Both the position numbers and the translations under genes were made by a program. Positions 43,034 to 51,735 of a stretch of 64,000 nt of DNA are shown here, piece after piece; the stretch's first letter is position 1, and every line of letters starts with the position of its first letter. Under the pieces are notes generated by a model, which worked only from the letters and a program-made list of their open reading frames with translations, was not told where the DNA came from and made no database searches. The stretch is from Novosphingobium lindaniclasticum LE124 (GTDB lineage Bacteria; Pseudomonadota; Alphaproteobacteria; Sphingomonadales; Sphingomonadaceae), in NCBI RefSeq assembly GCF_000445125.1, contig NZ_ATHL01000153.1:1-64000 (forward strand). Reading direction: 5' to 3'.

Positions 43034-43383
43034 ATGGACCGTTTGAAAGGTAAAGTCGCCCTCATCACCGGATGCGGCCGCATCGGCAACATCGGGCTTG
43101 CTGTCTGCGAAGCGTTCCTGAGGGAAGGCGCCTCGGTTGTCGCGACGGATATCCTGACCAACGATCAGGAGGAGATCGTGAATTCGCTGGTGGGGAAGAG
43201 CTCGGCCGACCGGGTACTCTTCCTGCAACACGACGCGACGCGCGAGGAAGACTGGCAGCGTGTCGCCGATCAGACGATCGCAACCTTCGGCCAACTGGAC
43301 GTGCTCGTCAACAACGTGGGGATCGCCCTTTCGTGACGGGGGCATCGATCTATCACGACGGCGGTCTGGGGCAGCGATACTGA
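43034..43383 (+). pseudogene. Short-chain dehydrogenase/reductase with internal deletion
   Basis: The start is intact: LKGKVALITGCGRIGNIGLA (Rossmann T-G-x3-G-x-G) to VLVNNVGIAL (N-N-x-G). It then jumps, in another frame, directly to the family C-terminus FVTGASIYHDGGLGQRY and a TGA at 43381-43383. About 130 residues containing the Ser-Tyr-Lys active site are gone. The join lies near 43328-43332. In its own frame the protein stops at 43336 after 100 residues. It follows the dioxygenase by 52 bases, so it belonged to the same operon. Confidence 0.85.
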
Positions 43384-43575
43384 GGACGCAGACAGACCTG
43401 AACCTCATGCAGGTGTTCGCCAGGAGGTGGCCGGTCGTATCGAAGGGAACGTTGCCGGATCGAGCCGTGCCGGATCGCTGGTCCATCGACCCCATGGTGG
43501 CCGCCCCGACGGCGCGCTTTTTGGCAGATCCGGTCTGAGGACGCCAGGATTTGACGCGGTGCAACGGAGGATAAA

Positions 43576-45254
43576 ATGTCGAGCAGCGAGGCTTGGACGG
43601 AAAACGCGACCCGCCCCTGGATGGATCTTTATCCTCACGACCTTCGGCACCGCGAATGTCGCCGCCATGCCCATATTCTCTCGGCCTATCGCGCCAATCT
43701 GCGCAGCGATGCCGAAGCGATCCGCTACTTCGACGGATCACTGACGGGAAACGAGCTGGACCGCCTCAGCGACGGCTTTGCCGTCTGGTTGCAGGAGCGT
43801 GGCGTGGCGGTGGGCGATCGGGTGGGGATCGTTCTCCAGAACGTTCCGCATTTCGCCATCGCCTCTCTGGGTATCTGGAAAATCGGGGCAATCCCGGTTC
43901 CTGGAAATCCCATGTACCATTCGAACGAACTGGCCAGAGTCTTTGACGACTACGGTCCGGCGGCGGTCGTGTGTCACGAGGACCAGAGGGCGGAGATCCT
44001 CGATGCGTTTCGTGCGATCGGTACGAACGTGCCGCCGCTCGCCATCGTCAATGCGCATGACTTCCAATCGATCGACGACCACCGCGTGTTGCTGCCTGTG
44101 GGCCCCGCCTCGGCGCTCGATTTCCTGGATCTCTGCCGTGTTCGTAGCGGTCGAAAGCCGGTGCCGGCACCGATCCAACCGTCGGCCACGGCGCTGATAC
44201 TCTATACCTCCGGCACGACAGGCGCGCCCAAAGGTGCGGTAATCAGGCACGAAAGCCTCGCGTTCAATGCGCAGGCGAGTTCGCTCTGGATGAAGATCGA
44301 CCATCGCAGCCGGATCCTCGCCCTTGCGCCCCTATTCCACATCACCGGCTTCGTACTGCACATGGCAGCGGGCCTGGCCGCCGGATGCTCGGTCGGGCTT
44401 GGCTACCGCTTTCATCCAGGCAGCGTCATCGACATGCTTCGGACCTACCGCCCGACGACGACGATCGCGGCCATCACCGCCTTCAATGCGCTGCTGAATA
44501 CGGAAGACATTACGCCTGACGATTTCGTGTCTTTCGAGAACGTCTTCACTGGGGGAGCGCCTGTCGCGCCGGCTTTGCGGGATGCGGTAACCCGCCACCT
44601 GGGCGTCACGCTATGTCCCGTCTATGGAATGACCGAGTCCTGCTCATCGACGCATATAGCGCCTCCGGGCCTGGAAATTCCCGTCCATCCTGCAACCGGC
44701 GCGCTATCCGTGGGGCTGCCGATTTCCTATACCGATGCGCGCATCGCGGGGCCCGATGGGGAGGAGGTGGCGCCGGGAACGCCGGGCGAAATCTGGATGC
44801 GCGGCCCGCAGATTATGAGCGGATACTGGAACAAGCCGGAAGAAAACGCCGTGACCTTGCACGACGGCTGGCTGAGGTCGGGCGACGTCGGGATCATGGA
44901 CGAACGCGGCTGGTTCTACGTCATCGACCGGCAGAAGGACATGATCAACGCCTCCGGTTTCAAGGTGTGGCCGAGGGAAGTGGAGGACGTTCTTCTCGAG
45001 CATCCCGATGTGCGGGAAGCGGCGGTGATCGGCGTGCCCGATGCTTATCGTTGCGAAACCGTCCGTGCATTCGTGTCGGTCAAACCGGGAGTCTCGCCCC
45101 CGATGCGGCCAGCCTTATCGCCCATTGCCGCGAGAGACTGGCAGCTTACAAAGTCCCGCGGCAGGTCGAAGTCGTGTCCGATCTTCCCAAGACGCCAACC
45201 GGCAAGATACGGCGGGCCGCGCTCCGCACTGGGCCGACATCTTCGAACGCGTGA
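43576..45254 (+). pseudogene. Acyl-CoA ligase (class I adenylate-forming) with C-terminal frameshift
   Basis: GGAGG precedes the ATG at 43576. The adenylation core is complete: LILYTSGTTGAPKGAVIRH (A3 P-loop), VTLCPVYGMTESCSSTHI (A5), WLRSGDVGIMDERGWFYVID (A7) and RQKDMINASGFKVWPREVED (A8 hinge). At 45097-45101 a run of five C's breaks the frame. Homology resumes in another frame as PDAASLIAHCRERLAAYKVP and SDLPKTPTGKIRRAALR, the A10 region whose Lys is needed for adenylation, to a stop at 45254. One C restored, or two removed, gives a normal enzyme of about 560 residues. In the first frame it runs on in unrelated sequence to 45831. This may be a sequencing error, a slippery site or a real mutation. 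Confidence 0.85.
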
Positions 45255-45462
45255 GGAGAGGTCGGCCGTAAATACCGGCATGGTATTGCAAAGGCGAATT
45301 TTCACGCTTGGCGAGAGCGTGGCCGCTGTTGCCCTCGGGACTGCAACTCGGCCTTCGCCCATCGCCGGTCCTCGAGACGGCGTCTCCAACGATTCCGGGG
45401 CTTTTGGCCATCATCCGGGTGCCGCTGAGGGGCGCGGCGACAGCCTTGCTGCAATAGGTCCT

Positions 45463-45960
45463 CAGCTGCGGGAGATATTCCGCGAACGGCAGTCGGGCTG
45501 CGGCTTCGCGGATCGCGGGAGGGGGATTCCGTTCGGTGACGAGGTTGTGGACGTGCTCGAGATCCGCGACATGAATGGTTCCGGCGCGCGAGAACTTGCC
45601 GTGATCGGATACGACCGCCAGCCTACGCGCGCGATCGAGCGCGGCCCGCTCGAAAGCCGCCTCGTCCGGGTCGAAGTCCAGAAAGCCGCGGGAGGCGTCG
45701 ATCGCTCCCATGGAAAGCCGAGCGATAGTCCACGTTCATCGCCCCACCCGCGAAGAAGGTGGTCGGCCCTGCCAAGACCCTGCGGGACCACTTCCAGGCT
45801 GTTGCTGACCAGTGGGAGGCCGCGCAGATAGCCCGGTTCCTGCGCAACCCGGTACGACGTCTTGCCGGAATCGATGAAGACCGTGGCTCCGTCCATTATG
45901 AACCCGGCCGCGGGCGATCGCGCCCTTGGCCTCCACGTGTTCGCGCAGGCGCGCCTGGAT
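45463..45960 (-). pseudogene. DeoR-family regulator remnant with frameshifts
   Basis: Reading leftward, three frames combine: QARLREHVEAKGAIAR; then FIMDGATVFIDSGKTSYRVA and LRGLPLVSNSLEVVPQGLGR; then AGGAMNVDYRS; then GAIDASRGFLDFDPDEAAFE and RRLAVVSDHGKFSRAGTIHV, ending near V-T-E-R-N-P-P-P-A-I. These are the sugar-phosphate-binding region of DeoR proteins (D-S-G-T-T, the V-T-N-S-L strand, G-G, D-x-SKF). The DNA-binding N-terminus and a roughly 40-residue internal piece are missing. It cannot be a working regulator. Confidence 0.7.
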
Positions 45961-46031
45961 GACAGGACCGGTTTCCTACCGCACTGAAGCAGAAGTTCCG
46001 GGACGGTGCCAGGCCATCCCAGAATTTGCGC

Positions 46032-48086
46032 TTATTTGCCCGGCACCAGCCGCATGGCCGCGCCGCCGCCCGGAGCCAGCCACAGATCGAGCTTGTCGCC
46101 CTTTCGCACGGTACGCGTCTCGTAGGCGATCTTGTGGCGGGCATCGGTAAGGTAGGTCGCCCCTTCGCCGTCCTTCCAGATCGTAGCCTTGTAGCTCTTG
46201 CCCGGTTCGAGGAAGTCGAACGAGAGCGTGACGGTGCGGGCGGTGCCATCGTTCACGCCGCCCACGAACCATTCGGGGCTCTTGCGGTCCTTGCGCGCGA
46301 AGATCGCATAGTCTCCCACTTCGCCCGCGATCAGGTGGCTTTCGGCCCAGTCGGTGGGGACATGGCGGATGAATTCCATCTCGCGCGGATGCTTTTCGAG
46401 GTTCTCGACGAAGTCCGCCGCCATCTGGATCGGCGAGTAGAGCGCGAGATAGAGCCCGAGCTGCTTGGCGAGCGTAGACGCCAGCGGATCGTGCTTCGCG
46501 CCTTCCAGGCTCAGCACGCCCGGCGTGAAGTCCATCGGGCCCGAGAGCATGCGGGTATAGACCAGGGTCGGCTCATGGTCCGGACCGTTGGCGAAGGCGC
46601 CCCAGGCATTGTATTCCATGCCGCGCGCGCCTTCGCGGGCGATCCAGTTGGGATAAGTGCGGCGCAGACCGGTGTCCTTCACCGGCTCGTGGGCGTTGAT
46701 GGCGATATGGTGTTTCGCGGCCAGTTTCACCACGTCGAGGTGATGGTTCACCTGCCGCTGGCCGTCGTGCCACTCCATATGCGTGGCGCCCGGCTGCTCG
46801 CCGTAATGCCAGGTGTCCGCGATGATGCCGCCGCCGTCGGCCACATAGCCGGTCTTGACCGCCGGAACGCCCAGCTTCTCGTAAAGCGCGAAGCCCGCGT
46901 CCATCTGCTTTTCGTAGGTGGCGATATTGCCGCCGGTTTCGTGGTGACCGATCAATACGACACCCTTCTTGCGGGCATAGTCGGTTACGCCCCTGATGTC
47001 GAAGTCCGGCGTGGCTTCGGTGAAGCTGAAGTCGCCGTGGCCGAACCAGTCGCCGTCCCAGCCCTTGTTCCAGCCTTCGATCAGCACGCCGCCGAAGCCG
47101 TTTCGCGCGGCGTAGTCGATGTACTGTTTGGCGCGCGCGGTGGTGGCGCCATGCTTGGCGCCGGTCGCCCAGGACCAGTCGCCGCGGATCATGCCCCACC
47201 AGATGCCGATGTAGCGCATCGGCTTCACCCAGCTGACATCGCCCAGCTTGTTGGGGTCGTTGAGGTTGAGTTCGAGGTCGTTCTCGACCAGTCCCGCCGC
47301 CTTGTCGGCGATGCGGATCGTGCGCCAGGGCGTGTTGAAGGGGAGGTCGCGGACCACCCGCGCGCCTTGCGAGGAGGGCGAGAGCGTGGTGCGGAACTTC
47401 TGTCCATCGGCGCGCTTGAACCAGTACCCGGCATAGTCGACCAGCGCCGCCTCGTGGAAAGAGAGGTGGGTGCCGTCCTCCAGCTTCATCGTGATCGGCG
47501 TATGCGCGGTGGAGACGGCATCGATCGGGGTCTGCTGGTAGACCTGTTCGTAGCGGTTCCACTCGCCGCCGGGGATCCACCAGGCCGTGCCTTTGGGAAC
47601 GATATCGAATTCGGTGGTCTCGTCGGCGATCTTCATCGTCTTCATCGCCGGCTGCTCGGGCAGTTCGTAGCGGAAGCCGATACCGTCATCGAACAGCCGG
47701 AAATGCACGTCCATCAGGCGGCTGCCCTGTACTTCGGACTGGCGGAAGTGGACGGTGATCTCGTTGTAATGGTTGCGCACATCGGTGCGCTCGCCCCAGG
47801 GCTGCTGCCAGGTATCGTCGTGGGTGCCGGTTTCGCTGCCGGTAATGGCGAAGCCGCGCACCATGTTGACCCCATCGGTCAGCACGAAGCCCAGCTTGCT
47901 GGGTGCGATCAAAAGCTTGCCCTTGCGCGAGAGCGACCAGGTGGGGCGGCTGTCGTTGTCGGTATCGACGGTGAGAACGATCGAGCCGTCCGGGGATGCG
48001 GCGGTGACGGCCTTTGCCTGGGCGGCGAGCGGTGCTAGCGCGGCAGCGAGGATACCGGCTTTCGCCAGCAGGTGGAAAGGCTTCAT
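46032..48086 (-). CDS. GH97 alpha-glucosidase (SusB-like), exported
   Basis: 684 residues with a signal peptide (LLAKAGILAAALAPLAAQAK). The GH97 N-terminal super-sandwich (WSLSRKGKLLIAPSKLGFVL, HYNEITVHFRQSEVQGSRLM) is followed by the catalytic barrel: NGFGGVLIEGWNKGWDGDWF, INAHEPVKDTGLRRTYPNWI and EGARGMEYNAWGAFANGPDH, where the Glu residues correspond to the SusB-type inverting enzymes. It hydrolyses alpha-glucosidic bonds of maltose to starch oligosaccharides, releasing glucose in the periplasm. Its ATG overlaps the stop of the GH13 gene by 4 bases, so it is the last gene of the TonB receptor-amylase-glucosidase-GH97 operon. Confidence 0.92.
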   Translation of the reverse strand: MKPFHLLAKAGILAAALAPLAAQAKAVTAASPDGSIVLTVDTDNDSRPTWSLSRKGKLLIAPSKLGFVLTDGVNMVRGFAITGSETGTHDDTWQQPWGERTDVRNHYNEITVHFRQSEVQGSRLMDVHFRLFDDGIGFRYELPEQPAMKTMKIADETTEFDIVPKGTAWWIPGGEWNRYEQVYQQTPIDAVSTAHTPITMKLEDGTHLSFHEAALVDYAGYWFKRADGQKFRTTLSPSSQGARVVRDLPFNTPWRTIRIADKAAGLVENDLELNLNDPNKLGDVSWVKPMRYIGIWWGMIRGDWSWATGAKHGATTARAKQYIDYAARNGFGGVLIEGWNKGWDGDWFGHGDFSFTEATPDFDIRGVTDYARKKGVVLIGHHETGGNIATYEKQMDAGFALYEKLGVPAVKTGYVADGGGIIADTWHYGEQPGATHMEWHDGQRQVNHHLDVVKLAAKHHIAINAHEPVKDTGLRRTYPNWIAREGARGMEYNAWGAFANGPDHEPTLVYTRMLSGPMDFTPGVLSLEGAKHDPLASTLAKQLGLYLALYSPIQMAADFVENLEKHPREMEFIRHVPTDWAESHLIAGEVGDYAIFARKDRKSPEWFVGGVNDGTARTVTLSFDFLEPGKSYKATIWKDGEGATYLTDARHKIAYETRTVRKGDKLDLWLAPGGGAAMRLVPGK

Positions 48087-49705
48087 GCTTCTTCTCCGTT
48101 CGGACTTTCGGCTTCTTCTCTAAGCCAGATGGCACCCCATGCGGGCAATGTGCCGGGTACGGTATCGTTGACGGCGGCAAGGACCGTGCCCGTGGCCGAG
48201 ACACCGTCCGGCCAGGCCGCGTCGCTTGCGCCGATGTTGAACAGGGCCAGGACCGAACCGCCGTTTGCCTTGCGGCGCAGGACCAGCCGTGTCTCGTCGG
48301 CAAGCAGCACTTCGCAAGTGCCTCGGCGCAAGGCTGCATTGTCGCGCCGCAAGTGGACGAGGTGACGCGTCAGGTGCAGCAGCGAGGCGTGATCCGCCTC
48401 CTGGCGGTCGATGGCGCGGGCAAGGTTGCCCTCGGAAAGCGGCAGCCACGGTTGGCCACTGGTGAAACCGCCGTGTTCGTCCTGCGCCTTCCACGGCAGC
48501 GGCGTGCGCACGCCGTCACGCGAAAGGGTAAGCGGCCAGTTGGCGATCGCCTCGGGATCCTGGAGCCGTTCAAACGGTACTTCGTCCTGCTCCAATCCAA
48601 GCTCTTCGCCTTGGAACAGGATCGGGTTGCCGCGCAGCGACAGCAGCAGCATGGCCTTCATCCGCGCGAAGGCATCGCGATGTTCGGCAGCACACCAACG
48701 CGAAACGGCGCGCGGCGCATCATGGTTTTCGAAGGCCCAGCTCGGCCAGCCCATTCCCGGCTCGTCGGGCCAGAAGTCCTGCGCGGCGGCGATGCGGGAA
48801 GGAGTCAGGTTCTCGGCATAGAGGAAGTCGAAGCCATAGGCGCTGTTCAGGCGGGCGGGGCCCTGCGTGAACGCCTTCATCTCCGAACCGGCGTTCAGGC
48901 CGCCCACTTCGGCCAGCGAATAGGTGTCCGGATAGGAGGCGATCAGCGCCTGCAACCGCTCGATGAAAGGCTGGATATCCGGGTGCGACTGGTTGTAGCG
49001 CTGGATCTGGAAATCGTAGGGCCGGGTGCGCAGCTTGCCGTCTGCCGGTGCCGCAGGATTGTCGCGCAGCAGCGGGTCATGCATCGAGTGGTTGAGCGCA
49101 TCGATGCGGAAGCCCGAGACGCCCCGATCCAGCCAGAACTTCGCCACCGCGAGCAGCGCGTCCTGTACTTGCGGGTTGTGGCAGTTGAGCTGCGGCTGTT
49201 CGGCCAGGAAATTGTGCATGTAGTATTGGCCGCGCCGCGCATCCCAGCGCCAGGCGGGGCCGCCGAAGATCGACTGCCAGTTGTTGGGCGGGGTGCCGTC
49301 TTCCCTGGGATCGGCCCAGACGTACCATTCGGCATGGGGATTGTCTCGGCTCTGCCGGCTTTTCGCGAACCAGGCATGGCGGTCGGAGGTATGGGCATAG
49401 ACCTGATCGACGATGATCTTCAAGCCCAGTTCGCGGGCGCGGGCGATCACCGCGTCGAACTCCTCCAGCGTCCCGAAAATCGGATCGACCGCGCAATAGT
49501 CCGAGATATCGTAGCCGAAATCGGCCATGGGCGAGGCGTAGAAGGGAGAGATCCACACCGCCTCTACGCCGAGGGAGGCGACGTGATCGAGGCGCTGGGC
49601 AATGCCGCGCAAGTCGCCGATGCCGTCGCCGTTGCTGTCGGCGAAGCTGCGGGGATAGATCTGGTAGATGGCAGCGCCGCGCCACCATTCGGATGCAGAT
49701 GTCAT
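48083..49705 (-). CDS. GH13 alpha-glucosidase, cytoplasmic
   Basis: 540 residues with no signal peptide. The alpha-amylase-family barrel has the four conserved regions: LGLKIIVDQVYAHTSDRH (region I), GFRIDALNHSMHD (nucleophile Asp), SLAEVGGLNAG (acid Glu) and WAFENHDAPRAV (transition-state Asp). N-terminal YQIYPRSFADSNGDGIGDLR is diagnostic of oligo-1,6-glucosidase/alpha-glucosidase proteins (subfamily 23-like). It cleaves imported maltose and malto-oligosaccharides to glucose. It lies between the exported amylase (35 bases upstream) and GH97 (4-base overlap), co-transcribed. Confidence 0.92.
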   Translation of the reverse strand: MTSASEWWRGAAIYQIYPRSFADSNGDGIGDLRGIAQRLDHVASLGVEAVWISPFYASPMADFGYDISDYCAVDPIFGTLEEFDAVIARARELGLKIIVDQVYAHTSDRHAWFAKSRQSRDNPHAEWYVWADPREDGTPPNNWQSIFGGPAWRWDARRGQYYMHNFLAEQPQLNCHNPQVQDALLAVAKFWLDRGVSGFRIDALNHSMHDPLLRDNPAAPADGKLRTRPYDFQIQRYNQSHPDIQPFIERLQALIASYPDTYSLAEVGGLNAGSEMKAFTQGPARLNSAYGFDFLYAENLTPSRIAAAQDFWPDEPGMGWPSWAFENHDAPRAVSRWCAAEHRDAFARMKAMLLLSLRGNPILFQGEELGLEQDEVPFERLQDPEAIANWPLTLSRDGVRTPLPWKAQDEHGGFTSGQPWLPLSEGNLARAIDRQEADHASLLHLTRHLVHLRRDNAALRRGTCEVLLADETRLVLRRKANGGSVLALFNIGASDAAWPDGVSATGTVLAAVNDTVPGTLPAWGAIWLREEAESPNGEEA

Positions 49706-49740
49706 GGTCGTTTCCGGAGCCAGAGAGGGAGCGGCAAGGA

Positions 49741-51567
49741 TCAGGGTTTCGCCGCGCAGACCGCGAAGCCGAGCGGCGGCAGTTCGATGCGCACGGAGCC
49801 GGGCGCCGAGGCCTGAGCGGCACAGGGCGCGCCCGCCAGCGTTTCGAACGCGAGCGAGGCGGGCTCTACCGCGACTTGCGACGCGACCGCTGCGGTGGAG
49901 GTGTTGAAGGTCAGGAGCACCTCGCGGTTCGTTTCCGGATCGAAGCGCGAGATCGCGACGAGGCCCGGCTTGTCCGACGCCGCGCGGGTGACCGAGCGGC
50001 CGCTGGTCAGCGCCGGGGTCTTCACGCGCAGGGCGGAAAGCTGGGCGATCAGGCGGTAGAGAGGGTGGGCGGGGTCGAAGTTTTCGGTGGCTGTGGTCTT
50101 GGTCGTGCCCACCAGCGCTTCGCCGTTGTAGATCGCCACTTTGCTGGCGAACATGTCCTGCCGCGAAAGCTGGTCGCCGCCCGCGCCGACGAAGCCCTGT
50201 TCGTCGCCGTAGTAGATCGTCGGCACGCCGCGCAGGGTAAGCAGCATGGCATGGGCGAGTTCGTCGCGCTTCAGCAGTTCGTCCGCGCTCATCGCGGGGT
50301 CGGCCGTCTTGAGGAACATCGCCGCGCGCCCGGCATCGTGGTTGCCGAGGAAGGTCGGCAGTTGCAGCGCTGCCTTGGCCCCGCCTTCATAAAGTCCGTC
50401 GTCATCGGGCAGGCGCGCAAGTTCCTCGCTGCTCCCGCCGCCCGCGGCCTTCAGCACCGCGTGCATGAACGCGAAGTCGAGAACGCCGGGCAAGCCGGCA
50501 TTGCGCGTCCAGCTCGCGAGGAGGGCAGGGTCGTAGTCCCCGGTCATGACTTCGCCGAAGATGTGGAAGTTCGGGATGCCCTTCGCCGCCGCGCGGGCTT
50601 TCATGGCGGGTACGAACGCCTGCCAGAATGCGGGGTTCACATGCTTGGCGGTGTCGATGCGGAAGCCGTCGATGCCGTAGCGGTCGATCCAGTCGCCATA
50701 GATGGCGATCATGCCCCCGACCACGCGCGGGTGCTCGGTGGCGAGATCGTCCAGCCCGACGAAGTCGCCATATTGGGCGCTTTCGCCCTTCCAGTCGGTA
50801 TTGCCGCGGTTGTGGTAGTAGATCGGGTCGTTCAGCCAGGCCGGCACTTTCACCCGCGTTTCGTCCTTGGGCACCACGGGCGTATAGGCGAAGGACGGAT
50901 CGGTCAGCTTCGCCCAGTTGGCGACGCTTGGGTTCTGGTCGCCGGCAAAGCCCGGATTGATCGTCTTGCCGGTGGTCCCCCCTCGAAGAGACACCGGATA
51001 GTCCGCCTTCGACCGGTACGGATAGCCCTCGGCCGCGCTTTCCTTGTACCGGATCACGTCCGCCGTGTGGTTGGCGATAATGTCCATGTAGACCTTCATG
51101 CCCCGCGCATGGGCGGCATCCACCAGCGCCTTGAAATCCGCGTCGGACCCGAAGTGCGGATCGACATGGGTGAAGTCGGTAATCCAGTAGCCGTGGTAGC
51201 CGGCGCTTTCCTCGCCCTTCGGCCCTTGCACCGGCTTGTTCTTGAAGATCGGCCCCACCCAGATCGCGGTGGCACCAAGGCCCTGAATATAGCCGAGCCT
51301 GGCAGTCAGCCCCTTGAGGTCGCCGCCGTGGTAGAAAGCCTTGTCGGCCGGATCGAAACCGGTGTCCAGCTTGCCGCCCTGGAGGCCGCCTTTGTCATTG
51401 GACGGATCGCCGTTCTCGAAACGGTCGGGCAGGACGAAATAGATCACTTCCTGCTCGGGACTGCGCGTGCGCAAGTCTTCCAGCGGCCCCGCCTGTGCCG
51501 GAGCCGTGCTCAGGGACAGGCCCAGCGAAAGGATGCTTGCGGCCATAAGGGCGTATCGGCGGATCAT
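49741..51567 (-). CDS. Exported GH13 alpha-amylase
   Basis: 608 residues from the ATG at 51567 (GGGAGAG about 9 bases upstream); an earlier start at 51621 would bury the signal peptide. Signal: ALMAASILSLGLSLSTAPAQ. Catalytic regions: GMKVYMDIIANHTADVIRYK, IDGFRIDTAKHVNPAFWQAF (nucleophile Asp), FHIFGEVMTGDYDPA (Glu) and LPTFLGNHDAGRAAMFL (Asp). The N-terminal VIYFVLPDRFENGDPSNDKG fits periplasmic or outer-membrane-associated amylases of TonB-type starch systems. It cuts longer glucans to oligosaccharides. It lies between the TonB receptor and the GH13 glucosidase, with a hairpin after the receptor. Confidence 0.9.
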   Translation of the reverse strand: MIRRYALMAASILSLGLSLSTAPAQAGPLEDLRTRSPEQEVIYFVLPDRFENGDPSNDKGGLQGGKLDTGFDPADKAFYHGGDLKGLTARLGYIQGLGATAIWVGPIFKNKPVQGPKGEESAGYHGYWITDFTHVDPHFGSDADFKALVDAAHARGMKVYMDIIANHTADVIRYKESAAEGYPYRSKADYPVSLRGGTTGKTINPGFAGDQNPSVANWAKLTDPSFAYTPVVPKDETRVKVPAWLNDPIYYHNRGNTDWKGESAQYGDFVGLDDLATEHPRVVGGMIAIYGDWIDRYGIDGFRIDTAKHVNPAFWQAFVPAMKARAAAKGIPNFHIFGEVMTGDYDPALLASWTRNAGLPGVLDFAFMHAVLKAAGGGSSEELARLPDDDGLYEGGAKAALQLPTFLGNHDAGRAAMFLKTADPAMSADELLKRDELAHAMLLTLRGVPTIYYGDEQGFVGAGGDQLSRQDMFASKVAIYNGEALVGTTKTTATENFDPAHPLYRLIAQLSALRVKTPALTSGRSVTRAASDKPGLVAISRFDPETNREVLLTFNTSTAAVASQVAVEPASLAFETLAGAPCAAQASAPGSVRIELPPLGFAVCAAKP

Positions 51568-51656
51568 GGTTTCTGGCTCTCCCTTGAACGCCGCTAGGCG
51601 GAAGGAAAAAGACGGAGCCATGCGATGCTTCGCGCATTCCCATGGCTCCGCCGAGT

Positions 51657-51698
51657 GGCCTGCGAGGCGGGTTTGGAGGAGGAGAAACCCCGCAGGCC
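51657..51698. terminator. Hairpin between the TonB receptor and amylase genes
   Basis: GGCCTGCG at 51657-51664 pairs with CGCAGGCC at 51691-51698, and GGGTTT pairs with AAACCC inside. A second short stem (GAGACCC-AA-GGGTCTC, 51722-51737) overlaps the receptor's stop codon. Neither has a T-run. They may attenuate read-through or protect the receptor mRNA, so that receptor and enzymes are made at different levels, as in other sus-like operons. Confidence 0.5.
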
Positions 51699-51735
51699 GA
51701 GGGATGGATCAGAACTCACCCGAGACCCAAGGGTC

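Noticed and set aside
43384..43575. Open reading through LNLMQVFARRWPVV and DRWSIDPMVAAPTARFL before the ligase
   Set aside because: Looks partly protein-like and could be another remnant, but no family could be named and no start is present.
45255..45831. Apparent long C-terminal extension of the acyl-CoA ligase
   Set aside because: The open frame after 45101 is an accident of the frameshift; true homology ends at 45254 in another frame, and the extension overlaps the DeoR remnant on the other strand.
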